Translations under genes and position numbers: made by a program | The notes under the pieces: generated by a model | What the model was told of the DNA's origin: nothing | What the model saw: only the letters and a program-made list of their open reading frames with translations | The model's database searches: none | Assembly: GCA_905479795.1 (NCBI GenBank) | Contig: CAJQNX010000067.1 | Coordinates: 1-21,365 of the forward strand | DNA: 21,365 nt | From: an uncultured Candidatus Midichloriaceae bacterium | GTDB taxonomy: Bacteria; Pseudomonadota; Alphaproteobacteria; Rickettsiales; Midichloriaceae | Reading direction: 5' to 3' | Shown: positions 7,798-15,124 of the stretch, in pieces | How positions within the stretch are numbered: the stretch's first letter is position 1 | How the letters are laid out: every line of letters starts with the position of its first letter

Positions 7798-8628
7798 ATG
7801 CAGGGATTTGATTTTAGTGCTATGAATTATATCGATTACATATCACTTACTATAATTTTCATCTCGATAATATTTGGGTTTTATAGGGGATTTTTGACAT
7901 CTGCAATTAGTTTATTTGGATGGATCTTTTCAATAATTTTAACTTATCAATTTTACCCTCAAATTGAGCAACATTTACTTAATTATATTAAATCTAAAAT
8001 ATTTGTTATTATTCTTGGTTCTGGTGGTCTATTAATGATTCTTCTAGCAATGTTTGGAATTTTAAATAGCATGTTTTATAAGCTTATTGGTAATCTTAAA
8101 AGAAATTTTTTTGATAGAATGGCAGGAATTTTATTTGGCTTAGTAAGGGGATTTTTAATTGTGTCTTTCTTGTTTTTATGTTTTTCAATCAGTCTAAAAT
8201 TATTAGACGGGAAAAAGCATGGATTATCTGAAAAAGATTATCCCTCTGCAATCACTGAAGCTATCACGTTTGAATTAATAAAAGCTGGGTCGGATGGTTT
8301 AGAGGGTATTTTACCTAAATCATTTAATAAAAGATTTGATAAAATATTTCATAACATAAGCAAAAAAGATGTTGATGAAAGATTCATTCAAAATTCCATT
8401 GATAAGCTAACGAAATTTGCTTCTGATAAACAAATTAAAAGTATTAATTTAAAAAGACAAGATTTAAAGTCATTTGAATCTCAGGAAACAATTGAGATTA
8501 AAACATTAGAATTTCTTTTGGAAAACTATAATGAAAAATTAATGAATGGTAATATAAAAGATAAAATATTTTCTAATGAAGAGCAAGAAAGGTTAGAAAC
8601 AATAATTAACAATCATCTTAATGAATGA
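7798..8628 (+). CDS. cvpA: CvpA family membrane protein
   Basis: CvpA proteins are small inner-membrane proteins first linked to colicin V production; in several bacteria they support envelope integrity. Four hydrophobic segments are visible at about 13-27, 33-52, 68-89 and 108-133. They include the family-typical GFYRGFLTS after the first segment and FDRMAGILFGLVRGFLI before the fourth. Residues 140-276 are hydrophilic and lysine/glutamate-rich, making this protein about 100 residues longer than many CvpA proteins. The gene starts 6 bp after radA. ATG 7798 is used here; ATG 7822 (MNYIDYISL) is an equally plausible start because it places the first membrane segment closer to the N-terminus. 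A strong terminator follows at 8639-8665, closing a radA-cvpA operon. Confidence 0.88.
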   Translation: MQGFDFSAMNYIDYISLTIIFISIIFGFYRGFLTSAISLFGWIFSIILTYQFYPQIEQHLLNYIKSKIFVIILGSGGLLMILLAMFGILNSMFYKLIGNLKRNFFDRMAGILFGLVRGFLIVSFLFLCFSISLKLLDGKKHGLSEKDYPSAITEAITFELIKAGSDGLEGILPKSFNKRFDKIFHNISKKDVDERFIQNSIDKLTKFASDKQIKSINLKRQDLKSFESQETIEIKTLEFLLENYNEKLMNGNIKDKIFSNEEQERLETIINNHLNE

Positions 8629-8638
8629 TCATATATGG

Positions 8639-8665
8639 ACTTAGTTTAAAATAAACTAAGTTTTT
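8639..8665 (+). terminator. Rho-independent terminator after cvpA
   Basis: A perfect 10-bp stem (ACTTAGTTTA / TAAACTAAGT) with a 3-nt AAA loop is followed directly by a T run to 8665. It starts 10 bp after the cvpA stop and ends before the promoter-like elements of the lipoprotein gene. Confidence 0.85.
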
Positions 8666-8690
8666 AATGTAAAACCTCTTTTAATTGATG

Positions 8691-8706
8691 TATAATCTTG
8701 TATAAT
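8691..8706 (+). promoter_or_regulatory. Tandem -10-like elements upstream of the lipoprotein gene
   Basis: Two TATAAT hexamers lie 10 bp apart (8691-8696 and 8701-8706), just after the cvpA terminator and 22 bp before the preferred ATG at 8728. Neither has a good -35 at 17 bp. Their position supports ATG 8728 over ATG 8698, which would overlap the -10. Confidence 0.4.
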
Positions 8707-8727
8707 CACCAAAAAAGATTTTATTAT

Positions 8728-9057
8728 ATGTGCAAAAAATTAGCTTTATTATCTGTAGTTTTTTTAGTATTAGTTGGATGCAATAAAAAAACAATGTCAG
8801 CTTTAGGTTTAAAAAAAAGCACGCCGGATGAGTTTTCTATTATACCAAACAAGCCCCTTACTATTCCGCCTATATTTGATCTAAAAGATCCTGATTTACA
8901 AGAAAATCAGCATAATACTCAAAACTACAATAAAGTTGCTAATAATGATCATTTATCTCAGGGAGATAAAAAATTTGTGGAAAAATTTTCAGACAATAAC
9001 AATTTGAACATTAATAAAAAAGATTATAGTGGTATATCAACCCCTGCAAAAAACTAA
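8728..9057 (+). CDS. BamF-like (DUF3035) outer-membrane lipoprotein
   Basis: The mature protein is expected to be a lipid-anchored periplasmic-face lipoprotein. DUF3035/BamF is an alphaproteobacterial accessory subunit of the BAM outer-membrane protein assembly machine. From ATG 8728 the N-terminus is MCKKLALLSVVFLVLVGC, a type II signal peptide with lipobox LVGC and lipidated Cys18. The segment TPDEFSIIPNKPLTIPPIFD matches the DUF3035 core pattern (PDEF, then PL-x-x-PP-x-F). The rest is Asn/Lys-rich and low in complexity. Only about 110 residues are present, shorter than many family members. An ATG at 8698 in the same frame would add ten residues before the signal peptide and overlap a -10 element, so it is less likely. 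The gene appears to stand alone, between the cvpA terminator and a long gap. Confidence 0.75.
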   Translation: MCKKLALLSVVFLVLVGCNKKTMSALGLKKSTPDEFSIIPNKPLTIPPIFDLKDPDLQENQHNTQNYNKVANNDHLSQGDKKFVEKFSDNNNLNINKKDYSGISTPAKN

Positions 9058-9433
9058 TTTGCGGTTCAAAATTTTCTTAGAAAAAGAGTACGTCATATAG
9101 GTTACATATATTCATCAAGCGGTTGTTATATGTCTCTCCTTAGAGTTGATTTTACTGCCAATTAGAAGCAAACGACATGACTTAATCATTGCACATTAAA
9201 CCCATCTTTTTAACAGCATCTGCAATGTCATGTTAATTGGAATTAAAACAAATATTAGCCTAGGAGCACTTTTATGATTAACAATAAGTTTAGTGTATAA
9301 AGATTATATAATTTTACATATTAAAATTTTTAGCTAGGTATGGCTTTTAGTAAACTTAATCACAAACCCCTTTGCAACATTACTAGTATGTTGCTCTCAA
9401 CCTATTACTTCCAGTGTTTTTATAATTTAATTC

Positions 9434-9449
9434 TAGGTAATATTACCTA
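9434..9449. promoter_or_regulatory. Perfect 16-bp palindrome, possible operator
   Basis: TAGGTAATATTACCTA is fully self-complementary with no loop, the form expected for a dimeric DNA-binding protein. It lies 133 bp upstream of the CADD-like gene. No regulator is encoded nearby, so its function is inferred from shape only. Confidence 0.35.
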
Positions 9450-9523
9450 ATTCCTCTAATAATGTCATTCATGAGATATCTAATTTGCCATGAATTATAA
9501 GCTCTTCTTGCTAAGATATTTCA

Positions 9524-9552
9524 TTGAGTTGATTTACGCTTGATGATAAACT
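9524..9552 (+). promoter_or_regulatory. Weak sigma70-like promoter candidate for the CADD-like gene
   Basis: TTGAGT (9524-9529) and TAAACT (9547-9552) are separated by 17 bp, each matching consensus at 4 of 6 positions. A start near 9559 would leave a short leader before ATG 9583. Such matches are frequent in AT-rich DNA. Confidence 0.3.
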
Positions 9553-9582
9553 ATATCCAATTAAAAAATAAACAAGATATTT

Positions 9583-10251
9583 ATGCCATACTTCGTTAGC
9601 ATATTAAAGGAAATAATTAAACCGTATCATTTACTTCAACATCCATTTTATCAAAAATGGAATAAAGGAGCACTCAATAAAAAAATTCTACAGGAATATT
9701 CTAAACAATACTTTCATCATGTTGAGGCTTTTCCTAGATGTATCAGTGCTATTCATTCAAATTGTACTGAATTGGAAAATAGGCAAATCTTATTAGGCAA
9801 TTTAATGGAAGAAGAAGATAAAGAAAATCATCACCCAGGCTTATGGTTGAAATTTGCCAATGGATTAGGAATAAATTCAAATGATGTTAAAAATGTAAAA
9901 CTAAATCAAGAAACTAAAGATTTAATAGATGGATTTTTTGAAATTACTAGAAATTCTTATGCAAAAGGTTTAGGAGCTTTATATACGTATGAATATTCTG
10001 TGCCAGAAGTAGCTAAATCCAAAATTATGGGATTATCAAAATTTTACGGAATTAATGATGCAGAGACTATCAAATTTTTCACTGTACATATTCAAGCAGA
10101 TGAATGGCATTCAGAAGAATGCTTAAATTTATTAAAAAATCTAACATCCTCTAAGGAACAACAAGAGTCTATCAATGGGGCAGAACAGCTTTCAAAGCTG
10201 ATGTGGGATTTTTTAACTGGTGTAGACAAGGCAACAGCACATATTCAATAA
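9583..10251 (+). CDS. CADD-like heme-oxygenase-fold di-metal oxygenase (candidate p-aminobenzoate synthase)
   Basis: The 222-residue all-helical protein belongs to the TenA/PqqC/CADD superfamily and aligns closely with Chlamydia trachomatis CADD (CT610). CADD makes p-aminobenzoate for folate by an unusual self-sacrificing route from one of its own tyrosines. All six CADD metal ligands are present at a constant offset: E77 and H84 (in EEEDKENHH), E137 (in YTYEYSVPE), and H169, D173 and H176 (HIQADEWH). Tyr23 in HPFYQKW corresponds to the sacrificed Tyr27, Tyr136 to Tyr141 and Lys147 to Lys152. No signal peptide is seen, so it is cytoplasmic. A folate enzyme, the cyclo-ligase, lies about 3.2 kb away but not in an operon with it. 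Older annotation would call it PqqC-like or TenA; no PQQ or thiamine genes are nearby. Confidence 0.88.
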   Translation: MPYFVSILKEIIKPYHLLQHPFYQKWNKGALNKKILQEYSKQYFHHVEAFPRCISAIHSNCTELENRQILLGNLMEEEDKENHHPGLWLKFANGLGINSNDVKNVKLNQETKDLIDGFFEITRNSYAKGLGALYTYEYSVPEVAKSKIMGLSKFYGINDAETIKFFTVHIQADEWHSEECLNLLKNLTSSKEQQESINGAEQLSKLMWDFLTGVDKATAHIQ

Positions 10252-10458
10252 TTGTTAATAACCAACCATAAATATTTCCATCAAATATCTATAAAGCAAA
10301 ATTGGAATAAATAGGACGACCTGAATACCCATGTTGTTGGGGGGCATCTATGTTTTTTAAGTATTCCTCACAAACATACAAGTCATACCCTTTGCACTAG
10401 ACCTACCATGTATCAAGCATATCATCTTTAATGTATAGGAAATTGCTGGAAGATTCTC

Positions 10459-11130
10459 TCAGGATAGATTAACTTTAATTGATTGATCAATGAATAAAGC
10501 TACTTCACTGTAAATTGTCTGAATATCTTGATCAGCTTCAATAGAATAATAATTTTTGCTCTCATGGTAATATTGAATTAATGGCTTTGTTTGATTTAAA
10601 TATGCAGTTAACCTTAATTTTATTATTTCTATTTTATCATCCTTTCTAATATAGAAATTTTGACCTAAGCATTTATCGCATACACCTTTTATTTTGGTCG
10701 AATTAGTAACAGAATTATAGCTTTGATCGCAATTAGAACAATAAAATCGAGCTGATAGCCTTCTTAAAATTTCCCCTTCTGTTAAACTTAAGGTTATTAT
10801 ATATGGCTTATTTAAATTATTTTTAGCACAAATTAAATCAAGTTTTTTTGCCTGTTCAATAGTCCTTGGAAATCCATCTAAAATATATCCACTAAAGTTT
10901 TCATCTGCTATCACTAGCTCATTTTCTATTAAAGTGCATACAATATCATCAGAAACTAGATCACCTTTATTGATAATTTTTTCTGCTTTCATTCCAATCT
11001 CTGTCTTTTCTTTAACAGCTTTTCTTAAAATTTCCCCTGTGGATAGAATTTTTAAGTGATACTTTTCTGCTAATAATTTTGCCTGAGTACCTTTACCTAC
11101 GCCAGGTGCACCCAATAAAATTATTATCAT
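10459..11130 (-). CDS. adk: Adenylate kinase with zinc-type LID
   Basis: Adenylate kinase interconverts ATP plus AMP and two ADP in the cytoplasm. The N-terminus has the P-loop GAPGVGKGT (7-15), followed by the AMP-binding STGEILR and the DGFPRT motif near 85-90. The LID carries two CxxC pairs (CSNC and CDKC, about 133-156), so it is the structural-zinc form. The 223 residues match the long bacterial type. Its ATG overlaps the secY TAA by one base (TAATG), implying translational coupling. The usual downstream rpsM-rpsK-rpoA-rplQ block does not follow; the gene ends 207 bp from the convergent CADD-like gene with no obvious hairpin terminator between them. Confidence 0.97.
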   Translation of the reverse strand: MIIILLGAPGVGKGTQAKLLAEKYHLKILSTGEILRKAVKEKTEIGMKAEKIINKGDLVSDDIVCTLIENELVIADENFSGYILDGFPRTIEQAKKLDLICAKNNLNKPYIITLSLTEGEILRRLSARFYCSNCDQSYNSVTNSTKIKGVCDKCLGQNFYIRKDDKIEIIKLRLTAYLNQTKPLIQYYHESKNYYSIEADQDIQTIYSEVALFIDQSIKVNLS

Positions 11131-12461
11131 TATCTTCGCCTCATCATATCAGTTTTTTTCATCAAGTTTATATATTTATTACTTAACAAATGTGATTGAA
11201 TTTGTGAACTTAAATCTAAAACTACACTAATAACAATTAATATACTGGTTCCTCCTAGATAAAAAGGCATATTAAATTGATGTGTTAAAACTTCTGGTAC
11301 TGCACAAATTATTGCTATATATGAAGCTCCAATTACTGTAATTCTTGTTAATATATACTGCAAGTATTCTTTCGTCTGATTTCCCGGCCTTCTACCAATA
11401 ATTATTGCACCACTTTTTCTTAAATTTTCTGCAGTCTCTTCTGGGTTAAATACAATTGTACTATAGAAAAAGCAGAAAAATACTATAAATACAATATATA
11501 ACACAACATATAATGGCTTTCCTTGAGACAGATAAATTTCAACAAACTTGCGCCATCCAGTAGCTTCTGCACCTGTACTGAAACCAGCTATTGTTGCAGG
11601 AAATAGTAACAATGCATTTGCAAATATTGGAGGTATTACTCCTGAAACATTAATTTTTATTGGCAAATGTGTTGAGTCTCCAGCGTATATTTTTTTTCCA
11701 ACTTGCTTTCTAGGATATTGAACTACTAATTTTCTTTGTGCTTTTTCCATGAACACAACAAAGACGATCATAAATATAACAAGTACAAAACATAAAAGTA
11801 AAAATTGTGTAGATACTATATTACTTCTACCCATTTCTAGTAATGAAAAAATGGATGGTAATAAACCTGATACAATACCTGCAAAAATTATTACGGAACT
11901 TCCATTTCCAATTCCTTTTGTATTTATTTGATCAGCAAACCAAACAACTACAATTGTGCCACCCATTAAACTAAACATTGTAACAATTCTAAAATAAATT
12001 CCAGGATCACTTATTAGTGCAACACCATTGTGGCTAAGAGATTCAATTCCAACTGCGATACCATACCCTTGAAATAAAGCAAGAATAACTGATAAATATT
12101 TAGAATATTGATTTATTTTTTGCCTACCTGATTCTCCAGATTTTCTAAGTTCACTAAAATCTTTAGACAGCACTGTCATCAACTGCATAATTATTGAAGC
12201 CGTTATGTATGGCATTATGTTTAATGTAAATATAGACATTCTACCAAGTGCTCCACCTGTTAAAACATTAAACATCCCTAAAATACCTTTTGCTTGCTCA
12301 CTTACTATGCTGTCCAAAATTATTAAATTAACACCAGGTAATGGTATATATGTCCCAAATCTATAAATGATTAAAATAAATATAACAAAAAAAATCTTTT
12401 TACCTAAGTCTCCACCACCCTTTAAAGGATTAGCAAAATTTTGGCTTTGATGTTTTTTCAT
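11130..12461 (-). CDS. secY: Preprotein translocase channel subunit SecY
   Basis: SecY is the inner-membrane channel of the Sec pathway for exported and membrane proteins. The 443 residues contain ten hydrophobic segments. Signatures include RFGTYIPLPGV after the first segment, NIMPYITASIIMQL (second segment), GIGNGSSVIIFAGI, and the cytoplasmic loop NPEETAENLRKSGAIIIGRRPG (about 341-362). The usual IPGIRPG of that ribosome- and SecA-contacting loop is IIGRRPG here; the key Arg-Pro-Gly is kept but the preceding proline is not. It starts 16 bp after rplO and overlaps adk by one base. This is the normal spc-operon position. Confidence 0.98.
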   Translation of the reverse strand: MKKHQSQNFANPLKGGGDLGKKIFFVIFILIIYRFGTYIPLPGVNLIILDSIVSEQAKGILGMFNVLTGGALGRMSIFTLNIMPYITASIIMQLMTVLSKDFSELRKSGESGRQKINQYSKYLSVILALFQGYGIAVGIESLSHNGVALISDPGIYFRIVTMFSLMGGTIVVVWFADQINTKGIGNGSSVIIFAGIVSGLLPSIFSLLEMGRSNIVSTQFLLLCFVLVIFMIVFVVFMEKAQRKLVVQYPRKQVGKKIYAGDSTHLPIKINVSGVIPPIFANALLLFPATIAGFSTGAEATGWRKFVEIYLSQGKPLYVVLYIVFIVFFCFFYSTIVFNPEETAENLRKSGAIIIGRRPGNQTKEYLQYILTRITVIGASYIAIICAVPEVLTHQFNMPFYLGGTSILIVISVVLDLSSQIQSHLLSNKYINLMKKTDMMRRR

Positions 12462-12477
12462 TTTAATTATATTGTGA

Positions 12478-12924
12478 TTATACTAATTTGATAGTTGAAC
12501 CATTTTTTGAAGCATATTCAATTAACTTTTTAGAAGCATTATTAACTTCAATATTAAATTTTTGCTCAAAAATTCCTTTCCCAAGTAATTTCAATTTTTC
12601 TTTTTTAGGATTAAACAAACCTAATTTCTCTATATCCTGTAATTTAATATCTTGAGTAAGCTTTTTATTCTTTATCAGATAATTGATCTGATATAGGTTA
12701 ACAATTTTATATGATTGCCTGTTGATGGGGTTAAATCCTCTCTTAGGTAATCTTCTATACAAAGGTGTTTGACCTCCTTCAAATCCAGCTAAAGAAACAC
12801 CACTCCTTGCTGTTTGTCCTTTTCCACCTCTGCCACATGTTTTGCCTTTTCCTGAAGCTATGCCTCTTCCTAAGCATTTTTTCTTCTTTCTTGCTCCTAT
12901 ATTTCCTTTTAACTGATTTAACAT
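12478..12924 (-). CDS. rplO: 50S ribosomal protein L15
   Basis: L15 binds 23S rRNA and is a late-assembling large-subunit protein. The 148 residues show the glycine/basic N-terminal extension (CLGRGIASGKGKTCGRGGKG) that threads into rRNA, FEGGQTPLYRRLPKRGF, and a C-terminal globular domain ending in ASKNGSTIKLV. Upstream it follows rpsE by only 16 bp, which leaves no room for rpmD (L30), the gene normally found between them. secY begins 16 bp after its stop. Confidence 0.97.
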   Translation of the reverse strand: MLNQLKGNIGARKKKKCLGRGIASGKGKTCGRGGKGQTARSGVSLAGFEGGQTPLYRRLPKRGFNPINRQSYKIVNLYQINYLIKNKKLTQDIKLQDIEKLGLFNPKKEKLKLLGKGIFEQKFNIEVNNASKKLIEYASKNGSTIKLV

Positions 12925-12940
12925 AATACCAATACCATCT

Positions 12941-13462
12941 TTAAGTTTTTTCTCGCTGACTAGCTATTTCAACTATTTTTTTTCCTCTTTTATCCGCAAT
13001 CATTTTAGGTGTACTGGTACCTCTAAGCCCCATCATAACTGCTTTAACAACATTATGAGGATTATTTGAACCAACTGATTTAGCAACAATGTCTTTAATG
13101 CCTAAAACTTCAAAAAGCGGCCTTGTTGGACCACCTGCTATAATCCCAGTACCAGCAGGAGCTGCTCTCATTATAACTTTACCAGAACAAAATTTGCCAA
13201 TAGTATCATGATGCAAAGTTCTACCTTCTCTTAGAGGTATTTTGAACATACTTTTTCTAGCCTCATCTAGTGCTTTTGCTTTAGCATCCATCACCTCAGT
13301 AGCTTTTCCTAAACCATATCCTACTTTTCCTTTTTTATCTCCAACCACTACTATGACTGAAAAACTAAATTTTCTACCGCCTTTAGTAACAGAGGTACAC
13401 CTATTTACTTTAACTAATCTCTCTACTATTTCTGAATTATTGTTTACCATTTTGTTAGCCAT
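12941..13462 (-). CDS. rpsE: 30S ribosomal protein S5
   Basis: S5 lies at the mRNA entry side of the 30S subunit and contributes to decoding accuracy. The 173 residues contain the double-stranded-RNA-binding-like domain (KFSFSVIVVVGDKKGKVGYG), the loop GKATEVMDAKAKALDEARK, and the C-terminal domain with RAAPAGTGIIAGGPTRPLFE and GIKDIVAKSVGSNNPHNVV. The start codon overlaps the rplR stop by one base (TAATG), which supports the start and indicates coupled translation. rplO follows directly, without rpmD. Confidence 0.98.
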   Translation of the reverse strand: MANKMVNNNSEIVERLVKVNRCTSVTKGGRKFSFSVIVVVGDKKGKVGYGLGKATEVMDAKAKALDEARKSMFKIPLREGRTLHHDTIGKFCSGKVIMRAAPAGTGIIAGGPTRPLFEVLGIKDIVAKSVGSNNPHNVVKAVMMGLRGTSTPKMIADKRGKKIVEIASQREKT

Positions 13463-13821
13463 TAAAAATTTAACCCATTTTTTCTTGCACTTTCAGCAAA
13501 GGCTTTAGCTTTGCCGTGATATTTAAGCTTACCTCTGTCAAAATATACATCTTTAATTTTTCTATCTAATAATAACTTAGCAAATTTCTCACCAAGCAAT
13601 TCTGCAGCTTTGATATTATTTTTATTTTTAAAGTCTTTAAAGTCTTCATTATATGTTGCCAAAGAAGTGATTGTGATTTTTTTATTTTCATCAATAACTT
13701 GACTATATATATACTTATTTGAAGTATAAAAACATAACCTTAGCCTATCTAAGTTGCTAGGTTTAAGCTTGTACCTAGTTCTCATTTTTCGTCTGATATG
13801 CCTTAATCTTTTACTTAACAT
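13462..13821 (-). CDS. rplR: 50S ribosomal protein L18
   Basis: L18 binds 5S rRNA in the central protuberance together with L5. The 119 residues carry the basic N-terminal arm (LRHIRRKMRTRYKLK) and the family C-terminus YFDRGKLKYHGKAKAFAESA, RKNGLNF. The first part of the globular domain (RLRLCFYTSNKYIYSQVID) corresponds to the RL-x-VxRSNKHIYAQVID pattern. It follows rplF by 15 bp and overlaps rpsE by one base. Confidence 0.97.
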   Translation of the reverse strand: MLSKRLRHIRRKMRTRYKLKPSNLDRLRLCFYTSNKYIYSQVIDENKKITITSLATYNEDFKDFKNKNNIKAAELLGEKFAKLLLDRKIKDVYFDRGKLKYHGKAKAFAESARKNGLNF

Positions 13822-13836
13822 TTTTTAAATACCTAA

Positions 13837-14367
13837 TTATTTTTTCTTGCCTTCTTTTCTTACAATAATTTCATTCTCATATTTAATACCTTTGCCTTTA
13901 TATGGCTCTGGCTTTCTCAAACTCCTTATATCTGCGCAAACTTGACCGACAAGTTGTTTGTCACATCCAGAAACTTCAATTATATTTTTTGTGCATTTTA
14001 TATCAACTTCTTGAGGAATTGGATATACAATATCATGACTATACCCTAAAGTTAGTATTAATAAATCTCCATCTTTATTCACTTTATACCCTACACCATT
14101 GATTTCTAATTTTTTTACAAATCCCTTAGTAACTCCTATCACCATATTGTTTATAAGTGATCGTGCTAATCCCCATAGAGATTTTACTTTTTTAGTAATA
14201 ATTTTAGGCGACAGCACAACACAATTGTCATTTAATTTCAAGTCAATAGAATCAAACATATTCATGCTTAATTCACCTTTTGGACCTTTAATAACCAAAC
14301 AATCTCCATCAAGATTGATTTTAACTTCGTCCGGCACATTAATTTGTTGTTTTCCTATTTTTGACAT
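13837..14367 (-). CDS. rplF: 50S ribosomal protein L6
   Basis: L6 sits near the factor-binding site beside the sarcin-ricin loop. The 176 residues have the two-domain architecture. The N-terminus MSKIGKQQINVPDEVKI and VIKGPKGELS belong to domain 1, and GVTKGFVKKLEINGVGYK precedes domain 2. The C-terminal signature is RKPEPYKGKGIKYENE. Spacing to rpsH upstream is 8 bp and to rplR downstream 15 bp. Nothing is missing. Confidence 0.98.
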   Translation of the reverse strand: MSKIGKQQINVPDEVKINLDGDCLVIKGPKGELSMNMFDSIDLKLNDNCVVLSPKIITKKVKSLWGLARSLINNMVIGVTKGFVKKLEINGVGYKVNKDGDLLILTLGYSHDIVYPIPQEVDIKCTKNIIEVSGCDKQLVGQVCADIRSLRKPEPYKGKGIKYENEIIVRKEGKKK

Positions 14368-14375
14368 AATCTCAT

Positions 14376-14780
14376 TTAAAAAATATTACATAAAACTTCA
14401 CCACCAGCTTTAATATCTCTGGCTTCATTATCATTGATTATACCTTTAGAAGTTGACAATACCGTTACGCCTAATCCACCGTATATTTTATTTAAATCTT
14501 TATATGATTTAAATACCTTTCTTCCTGGCTTTGATACAACATTAAACTCTTTAATAATAGGGCTGCTTAATTTACCCTCATATTTAAGCCCTACCTTAAT
14601 CATATGCACACCTTTTCTCACTTCGTATTTTTCTGCACTAGCAATGTAACCAGCTTGTAGCAAAACGTCCAAGACTTGCTCAATTTTTTTAGAACAATAC
14701 ACAATTGTATATTGCTTTTTGACTAGCTGTGCGTTTTTAATTCTTGCTATTGTATCTGAAAGTAAATGTGTTTGTGACAT
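14376..14780 (-). CDS. rpsH: 30S ribosomal protein S8
   Basis: S8 binds 16S rRNA helix 21 and nucleates the 30S platform; in E. coli it also represses its own spc operon mRNA. The 134 residues include DTIARIKNAQLVKK at the N-terminus, IKVGLKYEGK in the middle, and the signature STSKGIINDNEARD with GGEVLCNIF at the end. It lies between rpsN (19 bp) and rplF (8 bp), the standard order. I did not identify an S8-binding autoregulatory structure by eye. Confidence 0.98.
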   Translation of the reverse strand: MSQTHLLSDTIARIKNAQLVKKQYTIVYCSKKIEQVLDVLLQAGYIASAEKYEVRKGVHMIKVGLKYEGKLSSPIIKEFNVVSKPGRKVFKSYKDLNKIYGGLGVTVLSTSKGIINDNEARDIKAGGEVLCNIF

Positions 14781-14799
14781 ATATGTTTTCCCTTTATTA

Positions 14800-15105
14800 T
14801 TACCAACTAGCCTTAGTTACACCAGGCAACTTACATTCTGAAGCTAATTTTCTAAACCATATTCTGGATAGATTAAATTTCTTATATACTCCTCTCCCTC
14901 TACCACTTAGCAAACACCTATTTCTTATCCTTGTTTTTGAACTATTCCTAGGTAATTTTGACAAGCTAGCTTGAGCTTCGAATCTTTCTTCTAATGTATT
15001 TAATTTACTATTACGAATTGCTTTAAGTTCAACTCTTTTTTCCTGATTATTACTAAACAATCTTAATCTTTTTAAATTTCTCTGTATTATACTTTTTTTT
15101 GCCAT
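14800..15105 (-). CDS. rpsN: 30S ribosomal protein S14 (zinc-independent form)
   Basis: S14 is a small protein of the 30S head. The 101-residue length and the segment RNRCLLSGRGRGVYKKFNLSR (about 61-81) identify the long form without the CxxC zinc ribbon. The C-terminus LASECKLPGVTKASW is the family end. It occupies the usual position between rplE (19 bp) and rpsH (19 bp). Confidence 0.97.
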   Translation of the reverse strand: MAKKSIIQRNLKRLRLFSNNQEKRVELKAIRNSKLNTLEERFEAQASLSKLPRNSSKTRIRNRCLLSGRGRGVYKKFNLSRIWFRKLASECKLPGVTKASW

Positions 15106-15124
15106 AAAAATTTATCTAATTATT

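Larger units (their letters stand above)
9058..9582. other. Gene-free intergenic region of 525 bp
   Basis: All six frames are interrupted by frequent stops, and I see no tRNA, known RNA gene or intrinsic terminator. It holds a perfect 16-bp palindrome at 9434-9449 and a possible promoter at 9524-9552 for the CADD-like gene. One minus frame reads coherent-looking short stretches, but its stop density is what AT-rich random DNA would give. It may be decayed sequence. Confidence 0.6.

Noticed and set aside
9058..9165. Readthrough extension of the lipoprotein in frame beyond its TAA (about 34 codons)
   Set aside because: No family match and no sign of stop-codon readthrough; an open stretch of this length can occur by chance.
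9060..9582. Minus-strand decayed gene in the intergenic gap (stretches such as EQHTSNVAKGFVIKF)
   Set aside because: The frame has about as many stops as expected for random AT-rich DNA, and no stretch matches a family I recognise.
13242..13508. Plus-strand open frames antisense to ribosomal genes (for example this one, 14099-14413 and 19073-19351)
   Set aside because: All are antisense to intact, highly conserved ribosomal protein genes and arise from their base composition.
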